Under the pieces are notes generated by a model that saw only the letters and a program-made list of their open reading frames with translations, did no database searches and was not told the origin of the DNA. 64,000 nucleotides of DNA from Methylorubrum salsuginis. Its GTDB lineage: Bacteria; Pseudomonadota; Alphaproteobacteria; Rhizobiales; Beijerinckiaceae. How positions within the stretch are numbered: position 1 is the first letter of the stretch; each line of letters begins with the position of its first letter. Both the position numbers and the translations under genes were made by a program. The stretch spans positions 62,001-126,000 of the forward strand of contig NZ_FOSV01000009.1 in NCBI RefSeq assembly GCF_900114375.1. Reading direction: 5' to 3'. Of this stretch, positions 18,416 to 27,121 are shown in pieces.

Positions 18416-21196
18416 TCACGAGGTCTGGCCGAGCTTGCGCCGCCCCGCCTCCCACTGGCCCTCGCCGCGCCGCGCATCGTCCCGGGCGCCGGAGGCCGGC
18501 TCGGACAGGGCGACGGTCTGCGATGCGCCGACCGCGTGGGCGATCTGGCCGAGCGCGTCGCGCACCGGCTCCAGCCCCTGCACGGTGATGAAGCTGGAGG
18601 CCGGACCCATGGCCGGGATGAACGCGGCGTCCGAGAGCGCCTTGAACACGGAAAAGTTCAGATCGCTCTGGACCTTCTGAGTGAGGTTCACGTCGACCAC
18701 CATCGCGATCAGCTCGAACTCGAGGAACGGATCGCCGATCTTCTTGAACACCACCCGCGGCGGCGGCTGCTTGAGCACGTCGGCGTGGGCGCTGGCGCAC
18801 TCGACCATCATCTCGGCGGCCCGCACCGGGTCCTGATTGCGCAGGACGTTGACCGCGATGATGACCCGGCCGGTGCGGTCGCCGCGCACCCGGTTCTTGA
18901 CGATGCCGGAGATCAGGTTCGAGTTCGGGACGATCACGGCCGAGCGGTCGAAGGTCTGGATCTCGGTCGAGCGCACCGAGATACGCTTCACGATGCCCTC
19001 GGAATCGCCGATCAGCACCTGGTCGCCGACGCGGATCGGGCGCTCCCACAGGAGCAGCAGGCCCGAGACGAAGTTGTTGACGATCGATTGCAGGCCGAAA
19101 CCGATACCGACCGAGAGCGCGCCCGCCACGATCGTCAGCTTTTCGAGGCTGAGACCCAGATAGGAGAAGGCGAGCGCCAGGGTGAGCAGGAAGCCGACAT
19201 AGCCGGCCACCGTCGAGATCGAGTTGCGCAGGCCCGCATCGAGGTCGGTCGCGGGCAGGTAAGTGTTTTCCAGCCAGCGCTGGATGCCGCGGGTGACGAA
19301 GACGCCCACGCCCAGGATGGTGATGCCCAGCGCGATGGCCGAGAGCGAGATCGTCACGTCGCCGATCTTGAAGCCGAAGAAGGCCGTCCGGATCGAGGAG
19401 AACACGTCGGTCGAATCCAGCCCCCAGGGAGCCAGGATCAGCAGCGCGACGATGGCGATCAGCAGCACCCGCGCCGCGCCGGTGGCGAGCACGGCGATCT
19501 GGTTGAGCGAGCGCTTGCGCAGGCCCGTATTGGCCTGAAGCGTCGTGGCGAAGCGGGTCTCCTCGCACAGCGTGCCGCCGATCAGCGTGTCGGCGCTCGC
19601 CATCAGGAGCCAGAGCAGGACGATCAGCCCCGCCGCCCAGATCAGCTGATCGACGAGAAACGCCGAGAGCGCGACGTAGCCGACGAGCGGCGCCACCGCG
19701 ATCACCGCCGCCGCCACCCAGCCGAGAAGGCGCAACGGACCGCCGATATTGCTCGACGTGTCGGTGGCGACGTAGGGGCCGAAGCATTCCTCTTCCTTCT
19801 CCGCCGTGTCGGCGAAGCGGTGGAGGCCGATGGCCAGCAGCGCCGCGGCGGCGACCGCGCCGAGGCCCCGGGTGGCGATCGAGATCGGCAGCGCCGCGTA
19901 GATCGCCGAATTCAGCGCCTCCAGCGACTTCGACACCGTGATGACCACGGCGATGGAGACGGCGAGCGCCGAGATGCGCCATGCGGCGGCATCCGAGACC
20001 GGGGCCGGGCGCCATGCGGGCTTGCCCACGGCGAGCAGCGCGTCGGCGGTGGCCTGGACGAAGGCGACGAAGGCAAAGCCGCCGACGATGGCGCTGGCCA
20101 CCGGCAGGAAGCGGGCGGGCAGGAGTTCGGTGGCGTCGAGGGCGTAGTAGATCGCGTAGCTGCCGGCCACCGCCGGCAGCGTGCCGAGCAGGAGCACGCG
20201 CCACGCCGCGAGCAGCTTGCGGCGGCGCGAGGGATCCGTGACCGTGGTGTCGCGCCGCCCGAGCTTGGGGGCGATGTTGCGGCGGCCGAAATAGAGCGCG
20301 AAGGACAGGCCGAAGGCGAGCCCGAGCACCAACAGGTTCCAGAGCGTGCCGTTGCGCCGGAACAGGGTGACGGTGTCGTCGAAGCCGGAGCTCAGCGAGT
20401 TGACGTCGCGGGGGATGTCGGCGGCCACCCGCATCCACAGATCCGGGCTCAGGAGCGAGGACGAGCGCTCGAACAGGCCGCGGGTGAAGGCGGCGCGGCG
20501 GCGGTTGGAGATCTGATCGACGATCTGGTCGCTCTGGACGAGGAGCGACTTGGCGAGCCTCTGCGTGCCGTCGACATCGTTGACCGCCGCCTCGCGCTCG
20601 GCCCGCTCGCGGGCCACGTCCTCGCCCTCTTCGCCCTCCTTGGGCTTGGGGCCGATCTGCTCGAGACGCTCGCGGGCGGCGTCGAGCCGGGGGGCCAGCG
20701 CGTCGATGATGGTGCGCAGCCGGTCGGCGACGCCGTCGAGCCCGTCGCGGGCGCGGGTGAGGTCGCCCGAGCCGACATTCGGGCCGGTGATCGCCTTCTC
20801 GCGGGTCTCGAGATCCTTCTTGATGTCCTCCAGCCGGTCGCGCACCGTCTGCAGCGCTTCCGATACGGGCGTCTTCGGCGGGGCCGGCTTCGCGGCGGGG
20901 GCCGGTGCGGGTGCCTGGGCCTGCGCCGGCGCGCCTTGGGCAGGGGCACCTTGGGCAGGGGCACCTTGGGCAGGCGCACCTTGGGCGTTCGCTCCTGGGG
21001 CGGGCGTGCCCTGGGGAGCGGGGGCCGCCTTCGGCTGCGGCGCGGAACCTTGGGCCGGCTGATGGGCCGGCGGCGCCGTCGGCTGTCCCTGGGCCGTCAC
21101 CGCGTTCGGAAGCAGGACGCTGACGCCGAGGACGGCGATCAGCGGGGCGCTGCGGGCAAGGCGGCGGAGGCCGGGGAGCAATCGGGGCATCGTCAT
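18416..21196 (-). CDS. Large MscS-family mechanosensitive channel with DUF3772 domain
   Basis: Inner-membrane osmotic safety valve of the large MscS class, 926 residues. A signal peptide is followed by a Pro/Ala/Gln-rich low-complexity stretch with four tandem GAPAQ units, then a periplasmic coiled-coil/DUF3772 domain (about residues 105-260). About ten membrane helices lead to the MscS core (about residues 680-880). The pore helix region is LTIVAGALSVGIGFGLQSIV, followed by NFVSGLLLLWERPIRVGD, a canonical MscS signature, and IVPNSNLISGIVKN of the beta domain. Two close ATGs (21196 and 21190) are possible starts; AGG spacing slightly favours 21190. Confidence 0.92.
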   Translation of the reverse strand: MTMPRLLPGLRRLARSAPLIAVLGVSVLLPNAVTAQGQPTAPPAHQPAQGSAPQPKAAPAPQGTPAPGANAQGAPAQGAPAQGAPAQGAPAQAQAPAPAPAAKPAPPKTPVSEALQTVRDRLEDIKKDLETREKAITGPNVGSGDLTRARDGLDGVADRLRTIIDALAPRLDAARERLEQIGPKPKEGEEGEDVARERAEREAAVNDVDGTQRLAKSLLVQSDQIVDQISNRRRAAFTRGLFERSSSLLSPDLWMRVAADIPRDVNSLSSGFDDTVTLFRRNGTLWNLLVLGLAFGLSFALYFGRRNIAPKLGRRDTTVTDPSRRRKLLAAWRVLLLGTLPAVAGSYAIYYALDATELLPARFLPVASAIVGGFAFVAFVQATADALLAVGKPAWRPAPVSDAAAWRISALAVSIAVVITVSKSLEALNSAIYAALPISIATRGLGAVAAAALLAIGLHRFADTAEKEEECFGPYVATDTSSNIGGPLRLLGWVAAAVIAVAPLVGYVALSAFLVDQLIWAAGLIVLLWLLMASADTLIGGTLCEETRFATTLQANTGLRKRSLNQIAVLATGAARVLLIAIVALLILAPWGLDSTDVFSSIRTAFFGFKIGDVTISLSAIALGITILGVGVFVTRGIQRWLENTYLPATDLDAGLRNSISTVAGYVGFLLTLALAFSYLGLSLEKLTIVAGALSVGIGFGLQSIVNNFVSGLLLLWERPIRVGDQVLIGDSEGIVKRISVRSTEIQTFDRSAVIVPNSNLISGIVKNRVRGDRTGRVIIAVNVLRNQDPVRAAEMMVECASAHADVLKQPPPRVVFKKIGDPFLEFELIAMVVDVNLTQKVQSDLNFSVFKALSDAAFIPAMGPASSFITVQGLEPVRDALGQIAHAVGASQTVALSEPASGARDDARRGEGQWEAGRRKLGQTS
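20931..20990 (-). repeat. 15-bp tandem repeat coding (GAPAQ)n
   Basis: Four near-identical 15-base units start at 20931, 20946, 20961 and 20976, the last decaying at its end. They encode GAPAQ repeats in the Pro/Ala-rich linker of the MscS protein. The unit is a multiple of three, so copy changes keep the frame. Confidence 0.85.
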
Positions 21197-21762
21197 CCTG
21201 TGCCGGAGGATTCGGGGACTTGCGGGGTTCGCGGGGGCATCCCGCGCGGCATGGCCCGACAGCTAGGGCCCGGTTCCGAGCCTGCCGAGGGGGCGAGCCC
21301 GCGCAGCGAAGGGGGCATTCCCGGAACGCAACGGATCTGCCGGGAAGCCCGGCCCCTCCTGCGCCCGCAATGGGGCAAAACCGTGCGGACGCTTCAATTC
21401 GGATGATGTCGCGTGCGGGGCGGGGATAATCGCCGGCCGCGACGACAAGGCGTGAGGCCTCGCCTTCACAAGGCTGTCACGCTGATATTAGACTAAGCCA
21501 CGATGGACTTGGCCATATCCTCACGCAGCGAGGAGGCGGCGCTGATCGTCCGCCCCGCCACGCTTGGGACCGAGCCGGCACGTTCCGCCGGACGGGAGAA
21601 GCGTCGCCGTCAGGATACCCCCTATCAGGATGCCGTGCGCCCGGTTCCGACCCCGTCGGGATCCGGGCTTCCGCCATGGCGGGTGCGGCATGGGCCTTCC
21701 GGTTTTCCTTCGGCCGAGGCCGCGGCGCCACCGGGCGCCGCCGCGAGCAGCGAGTGGCGTCG
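21197..21762. other. Divergent intergenic region, MscS gene to HNH gene
   Basis: 566 bases between the divergent starts of the MscS channel and the HNH endonuclease gene. A relatively AT-rich stretch around 21480-21510 (GATATTAGACTAAGC) may carry a promoter for the rightward gene. A frame at 21503-21766 overlaps the HNH start codon as ATGA, but its composition is unconvincing. No repeat or RNA gene was seen. Confidence 0.5.
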
Positions 21763-22311
21763 ATGATCGATCTACAGACCCTGGTCCTCAACGCGGATTA
21801 CCGGCCGCTCTCCTACAATCCGCTGTCGTTGTGGTCATGGAAGGACGCCTTCACGGCCCTGTTCCTCGACCGGGTGACGCTGGTGGCCAATTACGACGTC
21901 GAGGCACACAGCCCGAGCCGGTCCCTCAAGGTGCCGAGCGTGGTGGCCCTCAAGAGCTACGTGGCCTTGGCCCGCAGCCCCGCCTTCACCCGCTACAACA
22001 TCTACCTGCGCGACACGTTCAGCTGCCAGTATTGCGGCCTGCGCCTGCCCTCCGGCGGCCTGACCTTCGACCACGTGGTGCCGCGCTCCCGCGGCGGCCT
22101 CTCGACCTGGGAGAACGTCGTCGCCGCCTGCTCCCCGTGCAACCTGCGCAAGGCCAACCGCACCCCGGCTGAGGCCGAGATGCCGCTCCTCAACGAGCCG
22201 CACCGCCCGACCCGCTACGAGCTGCACCACCGCCAGCCGGAATTCGACCACCGGCAATATCACCACACCTGGCTCGACTACCTGTACTGGGACAGCGAAC
22301 TGGAGAACTGA
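21763..22311 (+). CDS. HNH endonuclease
   Basis: A 182-residue protein of the stand-alone HNH family common in alphaproteobacteria. The N-terminal part (MIDLQTLVLNADYRPLSY, then PLSLWSWKDAFTAL) is a conserved cap found in this family. The HNH domain follows with a zinc-knuckle-like CQYC (C88, C91), the catalytic core FDHVVPRSRGG (D103, H104) and NVVAACSPCNLRKAN supplying the second Cys pair and the Asn. Function in the cell is not established; it is not next to any methylase or phage gene. A weak GAGTGG precedes the ATG. Confidence 0.9.
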   Translation: MIDLQTLVLNADYRPLSYNPLSLWSWKDAFTALFLDRVTLVANYDVEAHSPSRSLKVPSVVALKSYVALARSPAFTRYNIYLRDTFSCQYCGLRLPSGGLTFDHVVPRSRGGLSTWENVVAACSPCNLRKANRTPAEAEMPLLNEPHRPTRYELHHRQPEFDHRQYHHTWLDYLYWDSELEN

Positions 22312-22348
22312 TTCTTTTTTTTCCAGACCCGCCCCTCCCGCCCAAACC

Positions 22349-22459
22349 CCTCATCCTGAGGTGCGGAGCGCAGCGGATCCTCGAAGGAGGGCTCCGGAAG
22401 TCGCTCAGCGATCCCTGGATCCCGCCTTCGAGGCTGCTTCGCAGCACTTTGGGATGAGG
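22349..22459. repeat. Long intergenic palindromic repeat, copy 2
   Basis: Outer words CCTCATCC and GGGATGAGG plus the inner pair CCTCGAAGGAGGG and CCGCCTTCGAGG form an imperfect inverted repeat of the same design as the element at 669-802, including the shared words CCTCATCCTGAGGTGC and TCGAAGGAGGGCTCC. It lies between the 3' ends of the convergent HNH gene and a small secreted-protein gene and may double as a terminator. Confidence 0.8.
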
Positions 22460-22506
22460 TGGTTCGATAGGATAAGGTGGTTCGATCGGGGAATTGTCCC
22501 GGGCGC

Positions 22507-22740
22507 TCAGCGCAACGGCTGCGGCGGCTCGTTGTAGATCGGCTGGTTGGTCGCGCGCGGCTGGTAGCCCTGTACGGTGTAGCTGACGACCGGCGGCGCC
22601 CGGAGCACGGGGGCGGGCGGCGGCAGGCGAAAGCGCGGGCGTGGATCGCGATAGGGCACCTCCGGCGGCAGCGGTTGGGCCACCGCGGCTTGGGCGAACA
22701 GGCCGGCGATGGCTGCGAGGATCGGGAGCGGATGCCGCAT
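22507..22740 (-). CDS. Small secreted proline-rich protein
   Basis: A 77-residue product with a clear signal peptide (AAIAGLFAQAAVAQ) and a mature part of about 55 residues rich in Pro, Arg and Tyr (PPEVPYRDPRPRFRLPPP). No known domain. It lies 29 bases downstream of the outer-membrane protein gene on the same strand and is probably co-transcribed with it. Likely periplasmic or surface-exposed; function unknown. Confidence 0.7.
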   Translation of the reverse strand: MRHPLPILAAIAGLFAQAAVAQPLPPEVPYRDPRPRFRLPPPAPVLRAPPVVSYTVQGYQPRATNQPIYNEPPQPLR

Positions 22741-22769
22741 GGGATTGCCTTGAGGCTCGCTTCGACGCG

Positions 22770-23669
22770 TCAGAACTTCACCGCGGCGCCGCCGCGGACG
22801 GTGTTGATCTCGGCGCTGTGGCCCTTGAAGTCGTTGAACAGCACGTACTGATACTCGCCGCGCAGCAGGATGTTCGAGGTGAGCGCGAATTCCAGGCCTG
22901 CGCCGAGCGCGACGCCTCCGACCGTCACCCTCTTGGTACTTCCGTACACCGTGCCCGGCGCCACAACGCCGGTACCCGGATTTTTCTCGTCGAAGGAGGC
23001 GTAGCCGAAATGGTTGACCACAGCCGGATTGGCCGATCCCAGATTCGAGATGTAGGTGGCCCTGTCGTAGCCGTAATTCTGGATCGACACCGTATCGCTC
23101 ACCGTGGCGCGGCCGACCGCGACGCCGCCGGTGACGTAAGGCAGCAGCGGTCCGAAGGCGTAACCGAGCCGGCCGCGGATCGAGCCGTAATCCTTGATCT
23201 CGGTTCGGGCCTCGCCCGCGAGCGCGACCCCCGTCAGGTAGCCGTCGCTGGTGTTGCTGATGCGGCCGATCGAGTCGAAGCTCGACGCTGATTTCCCGAA
23301 ATAGGTGTAGTCGGCTTCGATGCCGAAGACGACATCGTCGAACTGGACGTTGTAGCCCACGAGGGCGCCGAAGGTGGTTGCGTTCACGTGCTTCGACTGT
23401 GTGGCGAGAAAGGACGAGGCCTGCATCTCGTTCTCGGCCGCGGTGTGGCGCAGGGCGTTGGCGACGATCGGCTGGAACGAGTTGCCGAAGCCCAGGCCCG
23501 CCGACGAATACCCGCCATGCCCGCCGACATAGAACCCGCTCCAATCGATCACCGGGGCGGGGGCGTAGTCGTCCTCGGCGCCGCGCAGATAGCCGTAATC
23601 GAGGTCGGCGGCGGCGGCAGCGGAGGCCGACGCAAGAACAGCCAGAAGGCCCAGGGTCGCGATACGCAT
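22770..23669 (-). CDS. Outer-membrane beta-barrel protein (Omp25/31-like)
   Basis: A 299-residue outer-membrane protein. The signal peptide ends near ASAAAAADL, followed by WSGFYVGGHGGYSSAGLGFG, typical of the Omp25/Omp31/OmpW-like porin fold of Hyphomicrobiales. Alternating amphipathic strands (FGALVGYNVQFDDVVFGIEA, GSIRGRLGYAFGPLLPYVTG) continue to a C-terminal RGGAAVKF ending in Phe, the usual beta-barrel assembly signal. GAGGA lies 8 bases before the ATG at 23669 but only 2 before the ATG at 23675, which favours the former. An inverted repeat lies about 56 bases upstream. Confidence 0.88.
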   Translation of the reverse strand: MRIATLGLLAVLASASAAAAADLDYGYLRGAEDDYAPAPVIDWSGFYVGGHGGYSSAGLGFGNSFQPIVANALRHTAAENEMQASSFLATQSKHVNATTFGALVGYNVQFDDVVFGIEADYTYFGKSASSFDSIGRISNTSDGYLTGVALAGEARTEIKDYGSIRGRLGYAFGPLLPYVTGGVAVGRATVSDTVSIQNYGYDRATYISNLGSANPAVVNHFGYASFDEKNPGTGVVAPGTVYGSTKRVTVGGVALGAGLEFALTSNILLRGEYQYVLFNDFKGHSAEINTVRGGAAVKF

Positions 23670-23724
23670 CGTCATCGTCCTCAAGCCACCGGAGCCGAAC
23701 GCTGCGCTGGACTGACCCTGCCGT

Positions 23725-23738
23725 GTTACTTCGGTAAC
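23725..23738. promoter_or_regulatory. Perfect inverted repeat upstream of the Omp25-like gene
   Basis: GTTAC at 23725-23729 and GTAAC at 23734-23738 flank TTCG. It sits 56 bases before the outer-membrane protein start and may be an operator or a UUCG-type hairpin in the leader; the two cannot be told apart from sequence. Confidence 0.4.
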
Positions 23739-23920
23739 CTTAATTTTCTGTTCCGGAAGGCTTGAGGATCGCGTCCCGGACGGCCGTGGATGAGGGGCGG
23801 CAGCGTCTTCCTTCGATCGCGTCGTCGCGCCGCCTTCCTCCTCGCCCTGCGCGCCGGGCAAGGAGGAAGGCGGTTGCGCAGGAAAAGATCGGCCCGATCC
23901 GCCGTGTGGCCGAACCGTCG

Positions 23921-25639
23921 CTACGCCGCCTGCCGCGCCCCCTCCCCGGCCATCGGCGCCGGGTCGCGACCGGTCGCGGCGCGGTAGGCGGCGGCGAGTT
24001 CGGCGGCGCCGCGCAGCCCGCCCGGCTCGTCGCGGTAGCTGCCGGTCCCCGACACCGGCGCGCCCTGCCAGCGGCGCTCGATCGCCGCGCGCTCGGGGCT
24101 TGCCAGGAAGCGATCGAGGAAGGCGTCCACCGCCATCAGCAAGCGGCAGGAGGACGGGTGGTCGGCCACCGCCGCGGCGTAGAACCACGGCGCCGGGGCG
24201 ATGTTGCCGGGCAGGATCTCGATGCGCCCGCGCCATGGGCTGTCCGGGCTGGTGCAGGCCCAGTGCATGATCGGGGCATCGACCGCGAAGGCATCGACGA
24301 TGCCGTCGGCCAGCGCGTCGTGGATGCGGCCCTGGTCGGTCATCGGCACGAGGCTGCCCAAAGTCGCGACCTTGCGGCCCTTGGCAGAAAGATTGTCGCC
24401 CCAGCGGATGCCGGCGTTCGTCAGGGTGGCGTAGGCGCTCGGATCGTTGATGACGCCGAGCGTGCGGCCCTCCAGATCGGCGAGGCCCCGGATGCGGGTG
24501 TCGCCCGCGCGCCGCGCCAGCACGTAGTGCAGGTAGGTGTAGGCGCGCGAGTAGGCGACGCCCGAGAACGCCTCGCTCGGCGGCAGCGCCGACCAGACGA
24601 TGTCGGCAGGCGCCTGATTCGGGCCCGCACCCGCTTCCAAGAGTTCGGTGCAGAGGTCCCAGGGGCATTCGACGAATTCGGCCTCGACCCCGAGATGGCG
24701 GGCGAAGGCCTGGACGTACTCGACGTCGAGGCCGACCAGCGGCCCGCCCTGCCGCTGGCGGAACGACAGGCCCTTGAACGACGGCTCGATCGCGACCCGC
24801 AGCCGCCCGCGGGCGCGCACCGCGTCGAGCCGGTCGAAGCCGGGCGCGTGGTGGGCGAGGCCGTGGCGGGTCACGTCCGGGGCGGGGCCGCCGCGGGCGG
24901 CCTCCAGGCCCTCCAGCGAGAGGTCCAGCGCCCGGCGCGCCTTGGTCTCGGCGCGCTCGATCGAACTCTGCATCGCGCCGAGCGCCTCGCCGATCGAGGC
25001 GTTGCTGGCGCTGATCGCGGCGAGTTCGCCTCCGACGCCGCCGAGCAGCGCCTCGATCCGGTCCGCGGTGGCGCGCACGGCCTGGCCGAGATCGTCGAGC
25101 GCCCGGTCGGTGGAGGTGCGCAGCGCCTGTAGCTCGGCGCGCACGTCGGAGAAGTCGATGGCCACCGCCACTTGGCGGGCGCTCTCGCGGGTCTGGTCGG
25201 CCAGTTCCCGCACTTCCGCCGCAACCACGGCGAAGCCGCGCCCGTGCTCGCCCGCGCGGGCGGCCTCGATGGTGGCGTTGAGCGAGAGCATGCGGATCGT
25301 CGCGCCGATGCGGTCGATGGCGGTGGCGACGCGGGCGGCCTCGTTCGCCTTGGCGTCGATGCGCGCGCCGATGCGGCCGATCTCTGCGGTGACCGTGTTC
25401 ATCGCCTCGGCCACCGCGCCGGTCAGCTCGCCGCGCAGGCGCTCGGCGGTGACGGTCGCGGTGTCGCGCCCGACGCTGCCGCGGGTGGCGGCGAGCGAGG
25501 CATCGACCCCCAGGGTCTGGCGGCGGATCTCGCGGGTGAAGTCCCCGGCCTGCCCGCTCGCGCGGAGCGCGTGGCGCAGGAGGGTGCCGACGCCCTCGAA
25601 CGCCGCGCCTGCACCCGCTCCGGTGTCCTCGCTCTGCAT
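23921..25639 (-). CDS. Soluble methyl-accepting chemotaxis protein fused to a family 3 solute-binding domain
   Basis: A 572-residue protein of unusual layout. There is no signal peptide, membrane helix or HAMP domain. Residues about 50-235 are a coiled-coil chemoreceptor signalling domain; the hairpin tip reads [20 protein letters not shown], followed by [14 protein letters not shown], as in true MCPs. Residues about 275-510 are an SBP_bac_3-like periplasmic-binding fold ([48 protein letters not shown]). Without an export signal the binding domain should be cytosolic, so the protein may sense an internal amino acid or similar solute and signal to CheA (inference). No che genes are nearby. Confidence 0.82.
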   Translation of the reverse strand: MQSEDTGAGAGAAFEGVGTLLRHALRASGQAGDFTREIRRQTLGVDASLAATRGSVGRDTATVTAERLRGELTGAVAEAMNTVTAEIGRIGARIDAKANEAARVATAIDRIGATIRMLSLNATIEAARAGEHGRGFAVVAAEVRELADQTRESARQVAVAIDFSDVRAELQALRTSTDRALDDLGQAVRATADRIEALLGGVGGELAAISASNASIGEALGAMQSSIERAETKARRALDLSLEGLEAARGGPAPDVTRHGLAHHAPGFDRLDAVRARGRLRVAIEPSFKGLSFRQRQGGPLVGLDVEYVQAFARHLGVEAEFVECPWDLCTELLEAGAGPNQAPADIVWSALPPSEAFSGVAYSRAYTYLHYVLARRAGDTRIRGLADLEGRTLGVINDPSAYATLTNAGIRWGDNLSAKGRKVATLGSLVPMTDQGRIHDALADGIVDAFAVDAPIMHWACTSPDSPWRGRIEILPGNIAPAPWFYAAAVADHPSSCRLLMAVDAFLDRFLASPERAAIERRWQGAPVSGTGSYRDEPGGLRGAAELAAAYRAATGRDPAPMAGEGARQAA

Positions 25640-25825
25640 CCGGCCGACCTCGCCGGGGCGACCCTTGCCCCGGCCGCCGATGAAACGCAGCCAGCGTTAA
25701 TTTTCAGATAACGACAGTCTTTCGATCCAAAGAAGATGCCAATTTGCGCATCTGCGGAAGAGAAATGCAGTCGAACGAGGCAATTCGCCCGAAAGAGCGG
25801 CCGTTGTATTTCAGGGGTGGCCGGA

Positions 25826-26920
25826 TCAGCGCGGCGCCCGTGCCGCCTCCCCGTTGCCTTGGGGCGAACCCAGTACCCACCGGCGCAACGCCTCGGCCCA
25901 TGCCGGGCGCTGGCCCGCGCCGTCCTCGATCACCACGGTCGCCGTCATGCCGGCCACCAGCGTCACCTCCGGGGGCACGCGCTCGATGCGGATGCGCACC
26001 GGTACGCGCTGGGCCAGACGCACCCAGGTATAGACCGGATCGACGTTCGGCAGCCCCTGCGTGCTCGGCGCGGCGTTGGCGGTGGAGATGCCGAGCGTCA
26101 GGCTCTCGACCGTGCCGTGGAGCGGGTTGCCATAGCCCATCAGGGCCACCTCGGCGGCGGCGCCGACGCGGATATGGGCCATCTTCGTCTCCTCGAAGTA
26201 GCCGTCGATCCAGAAGGAATCGGTGTCGATCACCCGCATGTTGGCGGTGCCGGTGGAGGCGAAGTCGCCGACCCGCAGCAGCAGGTTCGTGACACGCCCG
26301 TTCACCGTCGAGCGGACCTGGGTGCGTTCCAGATTCTTCTTCGCCTGGGCGAGTTGGGCCTTGGCCGTGTCGAGCGCGGCCTCCGCGATCTTGGCGGTGC
26401 CGGCATATTGCTGCTTCTCCTCGACCGAGGTCGAGACGGTGGAGAGGGCGGCGCGCCGCGCCGCCTGCGCCTGCTTGACCTGAAGGTCGGCCTCGCGGTT
26501 CTTCATCTCGGCTTCCGCCGAGGTCACCGCGACCTCGAAGTCGAACGGATCGATGACGTAGAGCACGTCGCCGACCTTGACCTCCTGATTGTCCTCGACC
26601 TTCAGGGCGACGATCGAGCCCGAGACCTGCGGGGCGATGTTGGCGACCTGCACCCGCACCCGCCCGTCGCGTGTCCAGGGGGCGGTCACGTAGAATTGCC
26701 AGACGATCGTGGCGGCGAGCGCGGCCAGGACGAGGATGAGGGCGGTGGCGGCGAGCCGCAGGGCCTTGCCGAAGCGCAGCCGCCGCCCGGCCCGCGGTGT
26801 CTTCGCCGAGCGGGCGGCTTCGCGCGGCTCGTCCTCGGGAGCCTCCAGCGGCGCTCCTTGCGGCGCTTCTTGCGGCGCCTCGCGCGCGGCGTCGCGGCGG
26901 GCGGCATCGTCGGTCTTCAC
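25826..26920 (-). CDS. HlyD/EmrA/AaeA-type periplasmic adaptor of an efflux system
   Basis: Membrane-fusion protein linking an inner-membrane pump to the outer membrane, 364 residues. A cytoplasmic Ala/Pro/Glu-rich tail with APQEAPQGAP-type repeats precedes one membrane anchor (about residues 57-75). The barrel-sandwich domain starts at VANIAPQVSGSIVALKVEDN and closes with RTQVRSTVNGRVTNLLLRVG; a coiled coil rich in Ala, Lys and Gln lies between. The start codon overlaps the stop of the DUF1656 gene by 4 bases. Part of an aaeXAB-like operon. Aromatic carboxylic acids are known substrates of relatives, but are unproven here. Confidence 0.9.
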   Translation of the reverse strand: MKTDDAARRDAAREAPQEAPQGAPLEAPEDEPREAARSAKTPRAGRRLRFGKALRLAATALILVLAALAATIVWQFYVTAPWTRDGRVRVQVANIAPQVSGSIVALKVEDNQEVKVGDVLYVIDPFDFEVAVTSAEAEMKNREADLQVKQAQAARRAALSTVSTSVEEKQQYAGTAKIAEAALDTAKAQLAQAKKNLERTQVRSTVNGRVTNLLLRVGDFASTGTANMRVIDTDSFWIDGYFEETKMAHIRVGAAAEVALMGYGNPLHGTVESLTLGISTANAAPSTQGLPNVDPVYTWVRLAQRVPVRIRIERVPPEVTLVAGMTATVVIEDGAGQRPAWAEALRRWVLGSPQGNGEAARAPR

Positions 26921-27111
26921 AGCAGCACCACGACAAGGGCGAGGACGCAGATATAGATCCCGGCCTCGGCCAGCGGCGGATTCGCCACGAAGCGGCCGAG
27001 CCGGATCCAGCGGAACAGGATACGCAAAGCGACGAGGATCGCGAAGGCGACAGCCGCGTCGAGGACGAAGGGCGAGATCAGGACCCCGCCGAGGGTGATG
27101 TCGTGGCGCAT
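26917..27111 (-). CDS. DUF1656 (AaeX-like) small membrane protein
   Basis: A 64-residue protein with two hydrophobic segments (ISPFVLDAAVAFAILVAL and GIYICVLALVVVLL). The N-terminal DITLGGVLISPF is typical of DUF1656/AaeX, a family always found beside FUSC pumps and HlyD adaptors. It lies between the FUSC gene (10-base gap) and the adaptor gene (4-base overlap). Its role in the pump is unknown. Confidence 0.9.
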   Translation of the reverse strand: MRHDITLGGVLISPFVLDAAVAFAILVALRILFRWIRLGRFVANPPLAEAGIYICVLALVVVLL

Positions 27112-27121
27112 TCCCGTTCCC

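Noticed and set aside
20931..20990. CRISPR-like repeats
   Set aside because: The units are head-to-tail with no spacers and encode GAPAQ repeats in frame within a protein.
21503..21766. Open frame overlapping the HNH start codon as ATGA
   Set aside because: The 87-residue product is Arg/Pro/Ser-rich with no motif, and the overlap is expected by chance; no ribosome-binding site was found. Could be revisited if conserved.
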